From contig QNGE01000906.1 in the NCBI GenBank assembly GCA_008508345.1, positions 93,928 through 157,927 of the forward strand: a stretch of DNA of 64,000 bases, written 5' to 3'. This stretch comes from Paragonimus westermani (taxonomy: Eukaryota > Platyhelminthes > Trematoda > Plagiorchiida > Troglotrematidae). Positions within the stretch are counted from its first letter, which is position 1, and the number at the start of each line of letters is the position of its first letter. Positions 23,655 through 34,340 of this stretch are shown one piece after another. The translations under genes were made by a program, and so were the position numbers. Under the pieces are notes generated by a model. That model was not told the origin of the DNA, ran no database searches, and saw only the letters and a program-made list of their open reading frames with translations.

Positions 23655-24270
23655 TGTAACAGGCAAGCGAGAAGACGAGAGGCGTGATTCGGGTTGAAAC
23701 GTTTACGAAACACGTGACATCTGACATGCAGACCGGAGAGTGAAAGTACACATACTGATTAGTCTCTTTCGCGGAAGTCTTCCAGTGTTTGATCAGTTTG
23801 CACGACGTTGACAGTATGCTCTGTAAGAAATAGGAAAAGAGACGATGAGACAACTGAAACAAAATGGCGTACGTCGTGTTGCTCTCGATTTCCCACAACA
23901 GGCTGTAACATGCAGGCCAGCCGACTCTACTCTGGATGCCCGTGACTTCACTGACCAACCTTCGGGTAACGTGGACGCCCAGGGGACAGCGCTCTTCCGA
24001 AGCAGGGGTTCGAACGACGGTTCTGAATAGAGAAACAATACGAACAAACATGAGCCGAATGCCCAGTAAGTCGTGCACACGACTTACACAAACGAAAGCC
24101 AAAACGGCACCGACAACACAGCAGCACGCCCCGTTACACAACTCAAAATCAATCCGTGCGCGCTCGCTGGTTTCGGATGCGCGTTACACAGGCGTTCACC
24201 CAGGAGTGACCTTGAACCATTTGAAAAACCGTCCATTTCGCAACCTTGTAAAAAGTAAATTGGTGTAACA
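23655..24270 (-). repeat. 5' LTR of gypsy element B
   Basis: In element sense it starts TGTTACACC at 24270 and ends TGTTACA at 23655, about 616 bp. Sequence immediately inside reads TTTGGCGACCCTACCAGAG, which may be the tRNA primer-binding site; I did not match it to a specific tRNA. A minus-strand open frame of 175 codons (23614-24141) crosses the LTR edge and is taken as incidental. Confidence 0.8.
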
Positions 24271-26030
24271 TCCCACATTTTGAATCCAAATCTTTGAAGT
24301 GAGCGAACTCTCTCCTTCTCTGTTTCCTGCGTAAAAATTTCTTAAACTACAGTCGTTTTGTTTCTGACCACGTTCTTCTCGAGGGCTTCAAGCTTGTGCT
24401 ACCGTGTAATTATTCGTTTTTGTATCGTTTGTAAATAGTTGCGCGTAAGGCAGAGTGTTCCCCACACATGCTTTGAGAAATACATTCCATTACTAATTAT
24501 CACCGTTTTTCATGTTCATGTCAAAACACGTCATCGATATCAGAATCAATTTGTGACGTAAATTTGCAGATCGAAATTTTTCTCAAGACTCCTGGTCTAA
24601 GTGTTATAAAATTTCAGTGGCAAGGGATTGCATAACAGTCATGACAAGCTGTGTCACTTGAGGATGTTGTGGACTGATGACAGATTAATTGAGTGAAACT
24701 GATCTACAATAGCCGACTGGGTAAAGGAAGACATGTCCTTGATACCAAAGTCAACGGTATAACCAGTTTAGTCACGCCCATCGGGTTGATTTCTCCAGAA
24801 TGTGCCTTGTAAAATGCGAGTTGCCTGTTTTTGTACCAAAATTTCCGCCATCGACTTGAGAAGTTCAGATGAATGCTGTACAATACAACGGAAAGTTGAG
24901 AGAAGCAATGGGAATTATTATCAGTATTTGCATGGCTGGGAACCCTCTAACTGCGATTCACTAGCACAGCTGGAGACAGTTGACGGCGCTGCCAAACTCA
25001 GATTCTTTTTCACAACGATGCTATTGTTTTTTCGTAGTTTTCACATTTCAAGATAATCTATCGTATCTCAAGTATCCAATACAAGATTTTGATTCATCAC
25101 TAAGTCTGTTTACTCATCGGTGTAAGTATTTCCTGCCGTGGTGACAACTACAACTCCGTAGCGCTATGCTGACAAAGGTCAGATATCTATACCGGTTTCA
25201 TTTGGCATGTGACCGGGGGGATAAAATAGTATATGCTCATTTTTATGATACTTCTAGAAAATCACAATTTTTGTTGCGACTTTACTGTTTCGTTGTGAAT
25301 TAGGGTTTGAAGCGAGCAATTAAAACAACCAGGTTTTTGGTTTACGAAACATATCAATGCTTTCCGAACGTTCTATCTTCGAGTTCGTGAAAATCTCAAA
25401 GATGCAAGATGAAAAGACAATTTTTGTGGTACCTAGATTTTTATTCTGTATTGCGAGTTCACAACATCCGGAATGTAATGAACTCAAACCCGACGGAGTG
25501 GTTGATAGATAATTTTTCATAGCTACACAATGGACGTTACCCACCCTGTCAGCATTCCATGGGTGATCAGTTTATCGATCGAACTGATGTGATTTTTTGA
25601 TGACCCCGATGATCCTCAACATATACTTTGCATTGTTGCTGACCTGTCCATTGAGTACAGGATCTCCTGTAGAAATCAATCCAAGTTCAGGGTTATTCCA
25701 ACCGAAGGCGCGGTGTTCTGCTCATCGCTAGTCGTATGCTTTTCCGACTAGCATTTCGTTGGATTGTTTCATTATTTGCTGTTCCCTTTCCTAGTGGAAT
25801 GATGCGCATGGACCAGGTTAGTCGCAGCACTGTGAGCAGTTCGGTTTTTTAAGAGGTACACTCCAGTAGGTTCACTGAGTTTTTTGTCATCTCCTTTTGA
25901 ACACTGTCTTTGGTCAATGTTTAACGGAGGTTGAACGTCACACATTCTTGTCCACCAAGTAGAACTGGTGATAGCAGATGTCCTGATATTATTGAACAAA
26001 ACATTCGAACAATCAATGTTGGATTTTTGT
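24271..26030. other. No recognisable gene
   Basis: Only short frames (84 codons or fewer). A CTGATGA near 24676 followed 14 bases later by GAAAC was inspected as a hammerhead core, but the intervening bases cannot form stem II. Nothing else stands out. Confidence 0.45.
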
Positions 26031-26052
26031 GATTCAGCGATTCAGCGATTCA
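26031..26052 (-). repeat. 8-bp tandem repeat at LINE 3' end
   Basis: The plus strand reads GATTCAGC twice followed by GATTCA, i.e. about 2.8 units of an octamer. It lies about 100 bp downstream of ORF2 in LINE sense. CR1-group elements typically end in short tandem octamers instead of poly(A), so this is taken as the element's 3' terminus. Confidence 0.6.
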
Positions 26053-26149
26053 TACACGGGTTTGAGGCAGCGACCCAATTTTCCCAAATCCAATCGGTTT
26101 CCTTTACTCAGTGCCAACGGGCGTCTGTCGGTCTGAAAGACGATTACTG

Positions 26150-26480
26150 AAAACAGGGTGTAGCAGCACTCTTGGAGATTACATTGAATACCATGAACAA
26201 ACTATGATTAATCGCATAATGCAATTTTAGATAAACGAGAATCAAGCGAAGTTTTGAAACGATCCCTAGAAGCGCTGCTGATGACACCAGAAGGAAGGCT
26301 GTTCCATTGGTTAATAACCCTGTAGAAAGGGAACTGTTGCCTAAGAAAGGTCCGAGGACGAAGCTTGAGAAGCTTCCTATTATGCCCTCATCCGGCGTCA
26401 TCATTCTCCACAGTGGAGAAATTCTCTATAAGACCTACTCTAAAGAAAAAGTGTGTGAGTATTGAGTCACCACAGAGTCT
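26150..26480 (-). pseudogene. LINE ORF2 C-terminal block
   Basis: After FDLHPLEF the minus strand continues with a stop, then RLCGDSILTH, and in another frame LKLRPRTFLRQQFPFYRVIN, QWNSLPSGVISSASRDRFK and TSLDSRL, the conserved tail of CR1/Jockey ORF2 proteins (RxxFFxxRxxxxWNxLP). The frame ends about 100 bp before the 8-bp tail repeat, consistent with a short 3' UTR. Confidence 0.8.
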
Positions 26481-27613
26481 TCAAAATTCAAGTGGGTGCA
26501 GGTCAAACATTTCAAGTCGAGACTCGTGAGCAACATTACTCAGGCCCGCGACCACCTTGGCAGCCGCACGCTGGACACACTCAACAGCTAACACAACCTG
26601 ATTGACATACTCGAGGAGCGGTCTTATATAAATCCCGTAAAGCGTTTGAAAAGCTTTCTTGTCTTTGCGGAGGAAAGTGCGCCTAATCATCATAACAGCG
26701 GCAAATCCCTTTCTTGCTGCCATCTCATGGTGATTCGTGAAGGAGAAGCTGGACGAAAACCAGATGCCCAGATCTTGCATCAGATCGATTCTCATGATAT
26801 CTACCTTGCTAGATGCACTACGAATCATGAAGGTATTGCCAGAATCTCCACCGAGTGACATGTGGGCACATTTATTGTCATTTAGTGGGAGGCTCCAATC
26901 GTCCGACCAGCGTTTGATCGCGTCAAGATCAATTTGTAGTGCACTGGGATCAATGGAATTCCAGATTTTCGGGCCATCTGCATATAAGAGGAAGTTGCTG
27001 GAAATATTGTTTGGAAGGTGGTTGATGTAAATGAGGAATAATAAAGGACCTAGCACTGACCCCTAGGAAACTCCCGCAGAAATGAAAGAGAGAGATTGAA
27101 GGTCTGAACTGGTCTAAACTCTGAAAGTTCTATTATCAAGAAAAGAGGCAATCTCGCGAAGAACCTCTCCTTGAATACCATGGGCTTCTAGTTTGTGATT
27201 CAGGGGGCCGTGTGGGACACGGCCAAAAGCCTTGACGAAATCAAAGAAGATAGAATCTGAGATGAGGCCATTGTCTTTGGCCTCCGTCAGACTATCCACG
27301 AAAATAAGCATGTTTGTTATGCATGACTGGTTAGGATGGAAGCCTTGCTGGGTGGAAGAGAAAGGATTATTTGATAAAAAGTGATCGAGTATGGCGCGCT
27401 TTAGTAGGCGCTCCATTATTTTGCACGGGATGCTAGTAAGGCCGGATAGTACCGGCCAATCACTTCAAATATGGGTGTGACCGTTGCCTCTACATACGCT
27501 TGGGAGGATGCTGGTCTGGTGTGTTTGCTTAAATGGCTTATAAAGAGGTTCAGCCAGACTAACAGCTGCTTCCTTGAGTATTCTGGTGTGGATAATGTCA
27601 GGACCCATTGCAC
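26481..27613 (-). pseudogene. LINE reverse transcriptase domain
   Basis: The region before the fingers (27613-27416, two frames) carries GPDIIHTRILKEAA. 27416-27114 has MERLLKRAILDHFLS, FSSTQQGFHPNQSCI and FFDFVKAFGRVPHGPLNHKL, where the first catalytic aspartate motif FDFxKAFD has lost its last D to G. After TAG stops near 27111 and 27064, 27056-26481 gives LGPLLFLIYINHLPNN and LLYADGPKIW, in which the catalytic [FY]ADD is YADG. DNKCAHMSLGG and YGIYIRPLLEYVNQV follow in the usual positions. The active site is inactivated at the second aspartate. Confidence 0.85.
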
Positions 27614-28173
27614 TGTAGAAGGTCTTCAACACCTAGCACATAAAACTCAGCGGTTACAAGTGGTTGCCTGAGCTTCTGCAGCGGTAGTACAGGATGCCAG
27701 CTCGAGAATGCGACGTTGTAGACTGCCGAGTAGTACTCCTTGAATAACTCGGCTACAACTGGGGAGTCAGATGAAGTTTCCCCCTTGGGCAGTCTTGAAG
27801 AAAGAGCTGAAGGTTTGTTCTTTCTTAGTCGTCGAATATGCTTAAATAAGAAGTTTTTGTTCCCGCGGGCCCTGAGTAGGATCTTCTCTTGTACGAGTTT
27901 GGTGTGTTCGCAGATTTCCCTCTTACACTTGTTCCGGACAATGTGGGAGCTTATGCTTTGCGAATAATTGGGAACGGTTATCGGGAAGGCGACGTATCCT
28001 GCGTTGAAGGGGCGGTCGATAATAGAAAACGCACAGTTTTCGCAACGTAAATGAGTCGTCTACTTTTGGAATTGCGCTTTGAAACGAGTGGTAGTTGTGG
28101 TTCACGGAGTCCAGGTCAAGAAGAAGTGAACCTACGTATGCTCTCAGGCCGTTATAATCTGCCTGATTAAAGT

Positions 28174-28893
28174 TTAGAAATGTGGACCTTTCTGCTGCTT
28201 GTTGTAACCAGTAACAGATAAGATCAAAGCTAAAAGAGAGTGAGCATTGTGTCCAAGTGGCGGCTTGATGATCACTCTGTCTATCAGGTGGATCTCATTA
28301 GTGATAACTAAGTCGAGCAGAGGGGAAATCTGACCAAAACGATGCGGCGTCTGGGCGGTGACGTGCTGTGACCACGCCTTCCGACGTATCAGCATCGACA
28401 AGGAAGTCGAGAATCCGCTTTCACAGTCCTGGTGACAAACTGATGCCCAGTTTATCTTGGGTGCATCAAAGTCACCCATATTAGGCAGACGAGTAAAGCG
28501 TTGTGGGTCTAGGAAATTTTCCAGGCTTACCGGAAGGGTGTCGTCATCAGAGACGTCTGATGAAGGACAATGATAAATAAGCCCTACTAGGAGTGAGCCT
28601 TGGCCACACAGTGGTAGTCGAAGCTACAGAGCGTCACATTTATCAGAGGACTGAAAACCACCGATAACCGTGGTTGTCGGGAGACACTGCTGAAGAAAAA
28701 TCGCGGAACCCTCCATTCTCCTTCGAGCAGATTCAGCCTGGTAAACTGAATACCCCGGTACACTCAGTTCACTGTCACTGATATAACGTGTGAGCCAGGT
28801 CTCCGTGGAGGCGAACATGTTAGGTTGGATTTCATGAGTTAACTGTCTGATTTCCGGTAATTTATTGAACAGACTCATACAGTTCGTATACAT
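28174..28893 (-). pseudogene. LINE APE-type endonuclease domain
   Basis: 28893-28624 reads MYTNCMSLFNKLPEIRQL and FASTETWLTRYISDSELSVP, with the catalytic-glutamate motif TETWL kept. 28479-28174 reads MGDFDAPKINWASV, where the conserved GDFNAP asparagine is Asp, then SPLLDLVITNEIHLIDRV and PPLGHNAHSLL. In active enzymes the last motif is SDH; here it is NAH, so the catalytic aspartate is gone. A frameshifted, poorly conserved stretch of about 145 bp separates the two halves. Confidence 0.8.
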
Positions 28894-31800
28894 GCATCTG
28901 AGAGCTACTTTCTCGCTGGATTTCGCGAGAAAATAGAAAGAATGGTGTGAGAAAGAGCCTGAGAGAGAAGGCCTAGAGTTAGGAGTGTGGGGGGGGCTGG
29001 ACTCGGCCTGTTCTCCCGAGATGTTCTGACGGCTCTCTGTCGAGGCTGTGGGCGCGACATCACCGTCTGTACGTAGGTCAGCGACCTTAAGGGCGTTTGA
29101 TCAGCATTATTTGCGCCGCAACTTGCGACCATTGCATCCCTGTCAAATTCTTCTGTTTAGGAGGGTGTTTGGAAGTTTTCACCCACGAAAAACTTGACTT
29201 CTTCGTTTGCTTGGTGTGGGGTTTGGAAGATGACAATGAGCACTGTGTTTTGCGGCTACTGAAGGAAATATTTATAGGAGTGGGCCAAACTAATGCTTTT
29301 TGAGTTGCAGAAGGTGGCCCTAGAAGGCGTCTTCTGTAGTGAGATCACCTTCGACGTCCCCAAAATTCTAAACTCCCCGCGACGTGAGATTTGCCTTGCC
29401 AGTACCACCGCGCCTGTTCACATTACCTTGTATATGTAAACTTACCACAAACCACTAGCATCAAAGTTAGTGGGCCGGTATAAGTATCGCAGTTATGCTC
29501 AGTTGTGTAATGAATTCGCACTATCTCTACTCTTGTAGGTTACATTCACTAGGATAACAATGTTGAGCTATTACCGTTAGGAACGCCGCTTGAAAAGTCT
29601 AACGCTTGTTCGAATTCTGAAGGTCGACTGGAATTTTCCGCCGACGCACTCTTCCACTCTGGCGTCTGCTGTGCGGTTGTGCTCAAGGTGCTCTCACGTT
29701 CAGCTCCCTAGCACTTCTTAATTGTTACGTTGAAGTCTGTTGTGAACGGTGAGTAAATCAATAAATAAAGTTTGTTTGCAGATTCATCGTTTTCTCCCTG
29801 CGACTTCCGATTTACGGTAGCATAAGGTTGGGGGAAACTCTGGGCGTACGAATTCAGGATCTAGCACTACACTTCCCTTCTAAATTCTTGGGAGGGAGAG
29901 TTTTCCGCTGGGCAGTTTGATGGGTTTCTGGGTGGGTAACTCTGAAGACGGCTTTTGCGCGGCGTGGGTACCCTCAGTGTTCGTGTCTGTGCCTAGGGCG
30001 CCGGTCGTCGAAACGACTATGCAGACGGTGCCTCAGATTTCCACAACAGGCACAGAGGTCTGAGGGGCTACTTCGAGAGCAGAAACTACGACTTTATTCT
30101 CCAGCTGTAGCTTCTGGTGTGCCACGATCTACCTTACATCCCATGGAAGAAATGGAAAATAATACAGAACTTATAAGAGCCTCATACTTACAGTCGCAGG
30201 TTTTCTGCGTCACTCTACTTGACGTGGTGCCTGTAAGACCAATGAGCTGCTGAGCGTTGCCTTGGCTCTCGTTGAACTTTCAACTTATGCAAATGCAAAT
30301 GAGAGATGAAGACGCTAGCTGTTCGCACTGGTGTTCGTTAAGACCAGTGAACTTGAAGTGTTACCATTTCTGACACTGGTGGCACTGCATGCTGTTTACT
30401 ACGAACATTTTACATCAATATCGGCGACAGACGGTTGCTGCTACAGACTGTCTGCTGAGTCCCAGCACCGCTGGATCTGACACGGGTCACTGTCGACAAG
30501 GATGAGTAATATGCAATATAGGGCAGTTAGTTTTCAGTGATTCACAAAAACACGAAGCAGATACGATAAAGCGTGGGAAAGAATCGGATACAACGTAGTG
30601 CAAATAATTCAATAACTAACGAATTGCTATGTTATTCGATAACAAATACCAGTAGTCTTATAAAGTTCCTGATGCACACGGCACCAGCAGAACAGAAATA
30701 TGAATAGACAGTAACAACGAGAAAATTTGAACCACTTTTCGAGTTACCCGCGCACGATAAGGTCGTCGTAACCCAGTCATGGGGAGTTCTCGGAAGGCAG
30801 CCCTACTAATCATACGTGAAATGATATGCCGTTAGTTATCACTAGATGCCGCCTACGAACTCCGCATATCTTGGGAATTTGAGTATACTGCAAAAACCTC
30901 ACTGCCCTTGGAAATAACTTTGAGAATCTTCATATTGGTGGTATCAAAAAAATTCCAAATATTTGAGATTCTATAGGTTGTTTTGTACACAAGACACTCC
31001 AGTGCAGTGGTGACACCAAACTGGTTGCATAAATTCAACCCTTTTGCTTGAATGGGTTGGCTTCGTCTAGTTAAATACCTGACACCTTATTCGTTCATTC
31101 CATGTACTCAATATAACAAGAGTACATGTTACGTTTAGTTTCCATCCCGATTAGCCACTTCATTGATTCTTTTTAACCAGTTCATATGTATTAATGATCA
31201 TTTAGCATGAGATGGGTAGCCCAACGATTGATTTATTACCTTCTTCATATTTTCTACCAGGTCACAGGTTATTTATTCCTGTATGCGCTCAAATAATGAG
31301 ACACAGCCAGACCGATAGTACTGTCCATATCTTCTCGGGCAGTAACTTGGACTGACTATTTGCAAGAAACCCTCTGGAACTCCCCTGAGTACAAAATAAT
31401 AACTGGTTCGTTCGGATAACACTAGCAAGAAGACTGTCTTCCGAATTGAGACTGAGAAAAACTTGATGCAATAACGGCGAAAATCATCGATGTGTATCGT
31501 TGGTTATATACGTATTACGCACTATTCTTGCGGCATATCAAGCAACAAGGGAAAACCTTAAGCTCGGCTGAACAGACATGACTGGTCGATATTGCAATAT
31601 ACCAGAAAGTCTCACAGAAACGGCACACACTATGTCCAACGTTTAGCAGATCGACACACACAAAAGGTCTGTCTCGCAGAAGAGAGAAGTCACGCGTCAA
31701 CAAAAGACGTGTATTAACAAAGACAGATACCAGGAGAGATGGTTCTACAACGTGTCCTTGTCCATATATATGTACGGGGTCCCACGGTCCGGAAATTCCC

Positions 31801-31989
31801 ACCAATCAGACGTGGCCTCACATCCACTGACCGCCAACCTCAAGTTCTGGTTGGTCACCCTCCTCAGCCCGTTGCACGGACGCGGCCAACCCACGTGCTC
31901 GAGGACCTGAAAGGAAAAGGGAAGGAGTATGTGTGGCAAAACAAAATGGCGGCGCACTAAATGCTACCATATTACTCCCTCCGTCGCGA
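28894..31989. other. LINE 5' side and unannotated DNA, with an LTR-like segment
   Basis: A minus-strand frame at 28905-29132 is rich in Pro, Ser and Arg and is contiguous with the LINE endonuclease, so it may be upstream linker. From about 29430 to 29830 the plus strand has a TATAAG (29479), an AATAAA with downstream GT-rich DNA (about 29764-29785) and no coding potential, the pattern of a solitary LTR, but I cannot fix TG...CA ends. From 29.9 to 31.9 kb no domain was recognised. Confidence 0.35.
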
Positions 31990-32089
31990 GCACTGGTCAC
32001 AGTGCTTCGGACTGCCTCCCCTCTGGTGGTACAGTGCACTCCCCAGCTACTTCCAACTGTTCGCAATTAATCATTCGATCTTGTCCTGT

Positions 32090-32960
32090 AGTATCCAGCT
32101 TTAAACGATTGAAGTGTACCACTCTGAGTCCGGGCCTATTGTCGTTAACGTCTCGTATAGTGTAGGTGGATTCAGAAATGATGTCGCGCACAGCGTATGG
32201 CTCTTTTTACTAAAAAAAACAATTTTTTAGAATTCCAGTTTCCGGGACTTCTGCACGCAACCAAACTTTATCGTCGAGCTTCAATGGGGCTTTCATATGC
32301 CTTTCAATCATAGCAGTCCTTCTGTCTCAGCTGGGCAGTCCGCAGGTGTTCCCGTGCTAACGCATGTGTTTTCGCCAATTTGTCACGTAGCTGAACGCAG
32401 TAGCCTGAGGTTAATAGGTTTTCTGGCAGCAATCTGGGTACAAGCAAGTAGCATAGTAGCCGCATCTTTCTTCCCGTTAGCAGTTAGTGTGATGATTGTG
32501 CGGTGGAAGAATGGACGCTAGCACAATATGCAAGCAGGCACCAAGACACGGCTTCGTCCCATGATCTGGTGTTTCCTGAACTCACAAACGCTTTTTAGAG
32601 GGAATTCAAGGTGCGGTTCACGCGCTCAGAGGCACCATCAATTCGCTGATGGTAGGCAATCGTCCTTGTCTTCTTTATGCCCAGTATTTTACACAGTTCA
32701 TCAGTGTACTCTCAGAATTTGATCCTCTGTGAGTGTGCAATTGAGTTGGGGGCGCCCCGGCGCGTGATCGAATATGAATTTGGCGGTCGTTCAGCCTTCC
32801 GCCATCCAGCTTGACTGAAATGAAACCAATAGCGTCGGTTCGGCGCCGGTAGCTTTTTTCCGCGCAATCGCTCAGTGTGAAATGCTGTTAGCCTGGAGAT
32901 ATCCGTGGTTTGCACAAACAACCTCATATGGCTTGACGAAGCTTCTGACGCGGTTTCGCA
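32090..32960 (-). pseudogene. Integrase of gypsy element C
   Basis: The best-preserved part (about 32710-32600) reads ELCKILGIKKTRTIAYH followed by a block ending SERVNRTLNSL, which contains the catalytic glutamate of the integrase core. The C-terminal tail at 32191-32070 reads MRDIISESTYTIRDVNDNRP then VVHFNRLKLD, the usual gypsy integrase end. Upstream (33035-32712) a 107-codon frame occupies the position of the first catalytic region but matches poorly. Multiple stops make it non-functional. Confidence 0.7.
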
Positions 32961-33639
32961 AAACAAATGAGCGATGGTGATCAAGGGTGTCTCTGTGCCG
33001 ATGAACAAACAGGAGGGATCGTGCAGCGAAGGCATTAATGCTAGTCATGTTTCCTTTATTGTACCGGCGTTAGGTAGTGCCTACGACGTTGCAAGGTCCG
33101 ATGTCTGCTGAGATGTGCCGTGGCTGAAACTGCACTCGTGTGAATGGGCGACAGAGGTTGTCCCTGGGTCACTCCTGAATGTTCAGAATGTTGTGGGGGA
33201 ATTAGCATCAGGACCACGCGGAAACGTCCAATAAACTGTTCTTGCCAGAAACCGAGGAGTGAATGTTGAAGTGTCTGATCTAGTGCGGGAATGCTTTATC
33301 TGAAAATGGTGCTGTAGCAAGCGTTAGTGGTTCAAGCCGTGTGGACGTTTAATCCGAGGTGTTTACCGTGCTGCTTACGACTGTAAGAGCTACACTGTTG
33401 GGAAGATGTCCGATAGATAGCCAATGAAACCAGGGCTGTCAGATTTGTTGACGCATGAATATTCAACTTGGTTTGATGCTGAGTGTGCATCACGTTGATC
33501 AGGCGTAGGTGCAGGGTTTGGTGCACCATTTGGCCCGGCTACCTAAACGTCCGTGGTACCAACAGTCCGCTTTTGACTGCGGTATATGGCCCCCGGATGA
33601 CATACTAGCCTGAAAACCTGAAGAACGGCTTGAAAAAAG

Positions 33640-34340
33640 TTAGTTCAATCCACGTCGCGAGGCCGCGATTTATGCTCCTGGAGCCTCAGTGTCTGGTAGA
33701 CCACGATTAAGGTAAACACATTTCCGGGACCACGCGTGCCTACTTTAGAACATGGAACAGATTGTGGTACACCCAAGCAATCAACTAGTGACTGAAAAGG
33801 CACCACTATTTGATCAGCCAATTTTGCCATCTTGGCAAGAGCTCGTGAAAGAGCAACGGGAAGTATCGCTTGCGTGGCTTCTGGCGATGTTTAAAACCGG
33901 AGTTTCCGGAAGAGGGCTTCGTTCACGTGCGAGTTGCCGATGAGCTGCTGCATTTACGCCAGCAGCGTTGCAGGGCGTTTGTCACCTAGCTTGAGGTAGT
34001 GTAAACGTTTCTGTACTCGGGTCTTTTCGGTGAGTGTCGCCTAATCAACAACTGCTTTTTTTAAAGCTCTCGTACTTGAGCTATACCGGTCGGTTAGCTA
34101 TAACATCGCGAAGCTGTGAGGTTACTTCGCTGGGAAGCCTGAATAACAACTGAAAAAACCTTGTTTGATCAGACAACATTCGGTTGTTGAAAAATTCCGC
34201 TTATAAGTAAACAAACCTAACAGGGTCATTTCCAAGGAACTGAGAGGCCGCTAGAGCATTACTGCCAACGCGGAAGTTGTCAACGTGCTTAGTTAGTACT
34301 TCGGACAGTGGGTAGTGATTACGCGGGTCATTTATCCCTA
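33640..34340 (-). pseudogene. gag of gypsy element C
   Basis: Reading the minus strand across stops gives NHYPLSEVLTKHVDNF, AASQFLGNDPVRFVYL, a stop, AEFFNNRMLSDQTRFFQLLF and RLPSEVTSQLRDVIANRP, then further on TSPEATQAILPVALSRAL and MAKLADQIV. The order matches a gypsy gag capsid core: an aromatic-rich N-terminal helix, LPxEV, then a second helical half ending in A-x-L-A-D-x-I. Stops lie near 34205, 34093, 34053, 33998 and 33895. No zinc knuckle was found. Confidence 0.6.

Larger units (their letters stand above)
19224..24270 (-). mobile_element. Ty3/gypsy LTR retrotransposon B with two related LTRs
   Basis: A direct repeat at 19224-19463 and 23655-23894 brackets gag, protease, RT, RNase H and integrase remnants in gypsy order on the minus strand. 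The boundary strings are TGTTACACC (5' end, at 24270) and TGTTACA (3' end, at 23655 and 19224). The shared 239 bp differ at about two positions by eye, implying a young insertion. No matching target-site duplication is visible. The 3' LTR lacks about 376 bp present in the 5' one. The interior carries many frameshifts, which is unexpected for such young LTRs. Confidence 0.9.
26031..28893 (-). mobile_element. CR1/Jockey-type non-LTR retrotransposon (LINE), ORF2 nearly complete
   Basis: The minus strand carries an APE-type endonuclease, an RT and a conserved C-terminal block over about 2.7 kb, followed by a short 3' region. The 3' end is placed at an 8-bp tandem repeat (26031-26052), in the manner of CR1-group elements. 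ORF2 is broken by several stops and frameshifts, and both enzyme active sites are mutated. The frame at 28905-29132 may be part of the upstream linker or ORF1 but has no recognised domain. Assignment to CR1 versus a related Jockey-group clade is inference. Confidence 0.85.
31990..34340 (-). mobile_element. Ty3/gypsy LTR retrotransposon C, internally deleted
   Basis: Gag-like sequence (about 34340-33640) is followed on the same strand by integrase sequence (about 32960-32090) with only about 0.7 kb between them, where roughly 2.5 kb of protease, RT and RNase H would be expected. The element is heavily decayed and no LTR pair was recognised. Its integrase differs in sequence from elements A and B, so it is a separate family or lineage. 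Confidence 0.65.

Noticed and set aside
23614..24141. 175-codon minus-strand frame
   Set aside because: Lies mostly in the 5' LTR of gypsy element B and crosses its edge; no protein motif.
24672..24705. CTGATGA followed by GAAAC as a hammerhead core
   Set aside because: The 14 bases between them cannot form stem II and no stem III follows.
29430..29830. Solo LTR
   Set aside because: TATA-like and AATAAA signals are present, but no ends or second copy could be fixed, so it is not annotated as an LTR.
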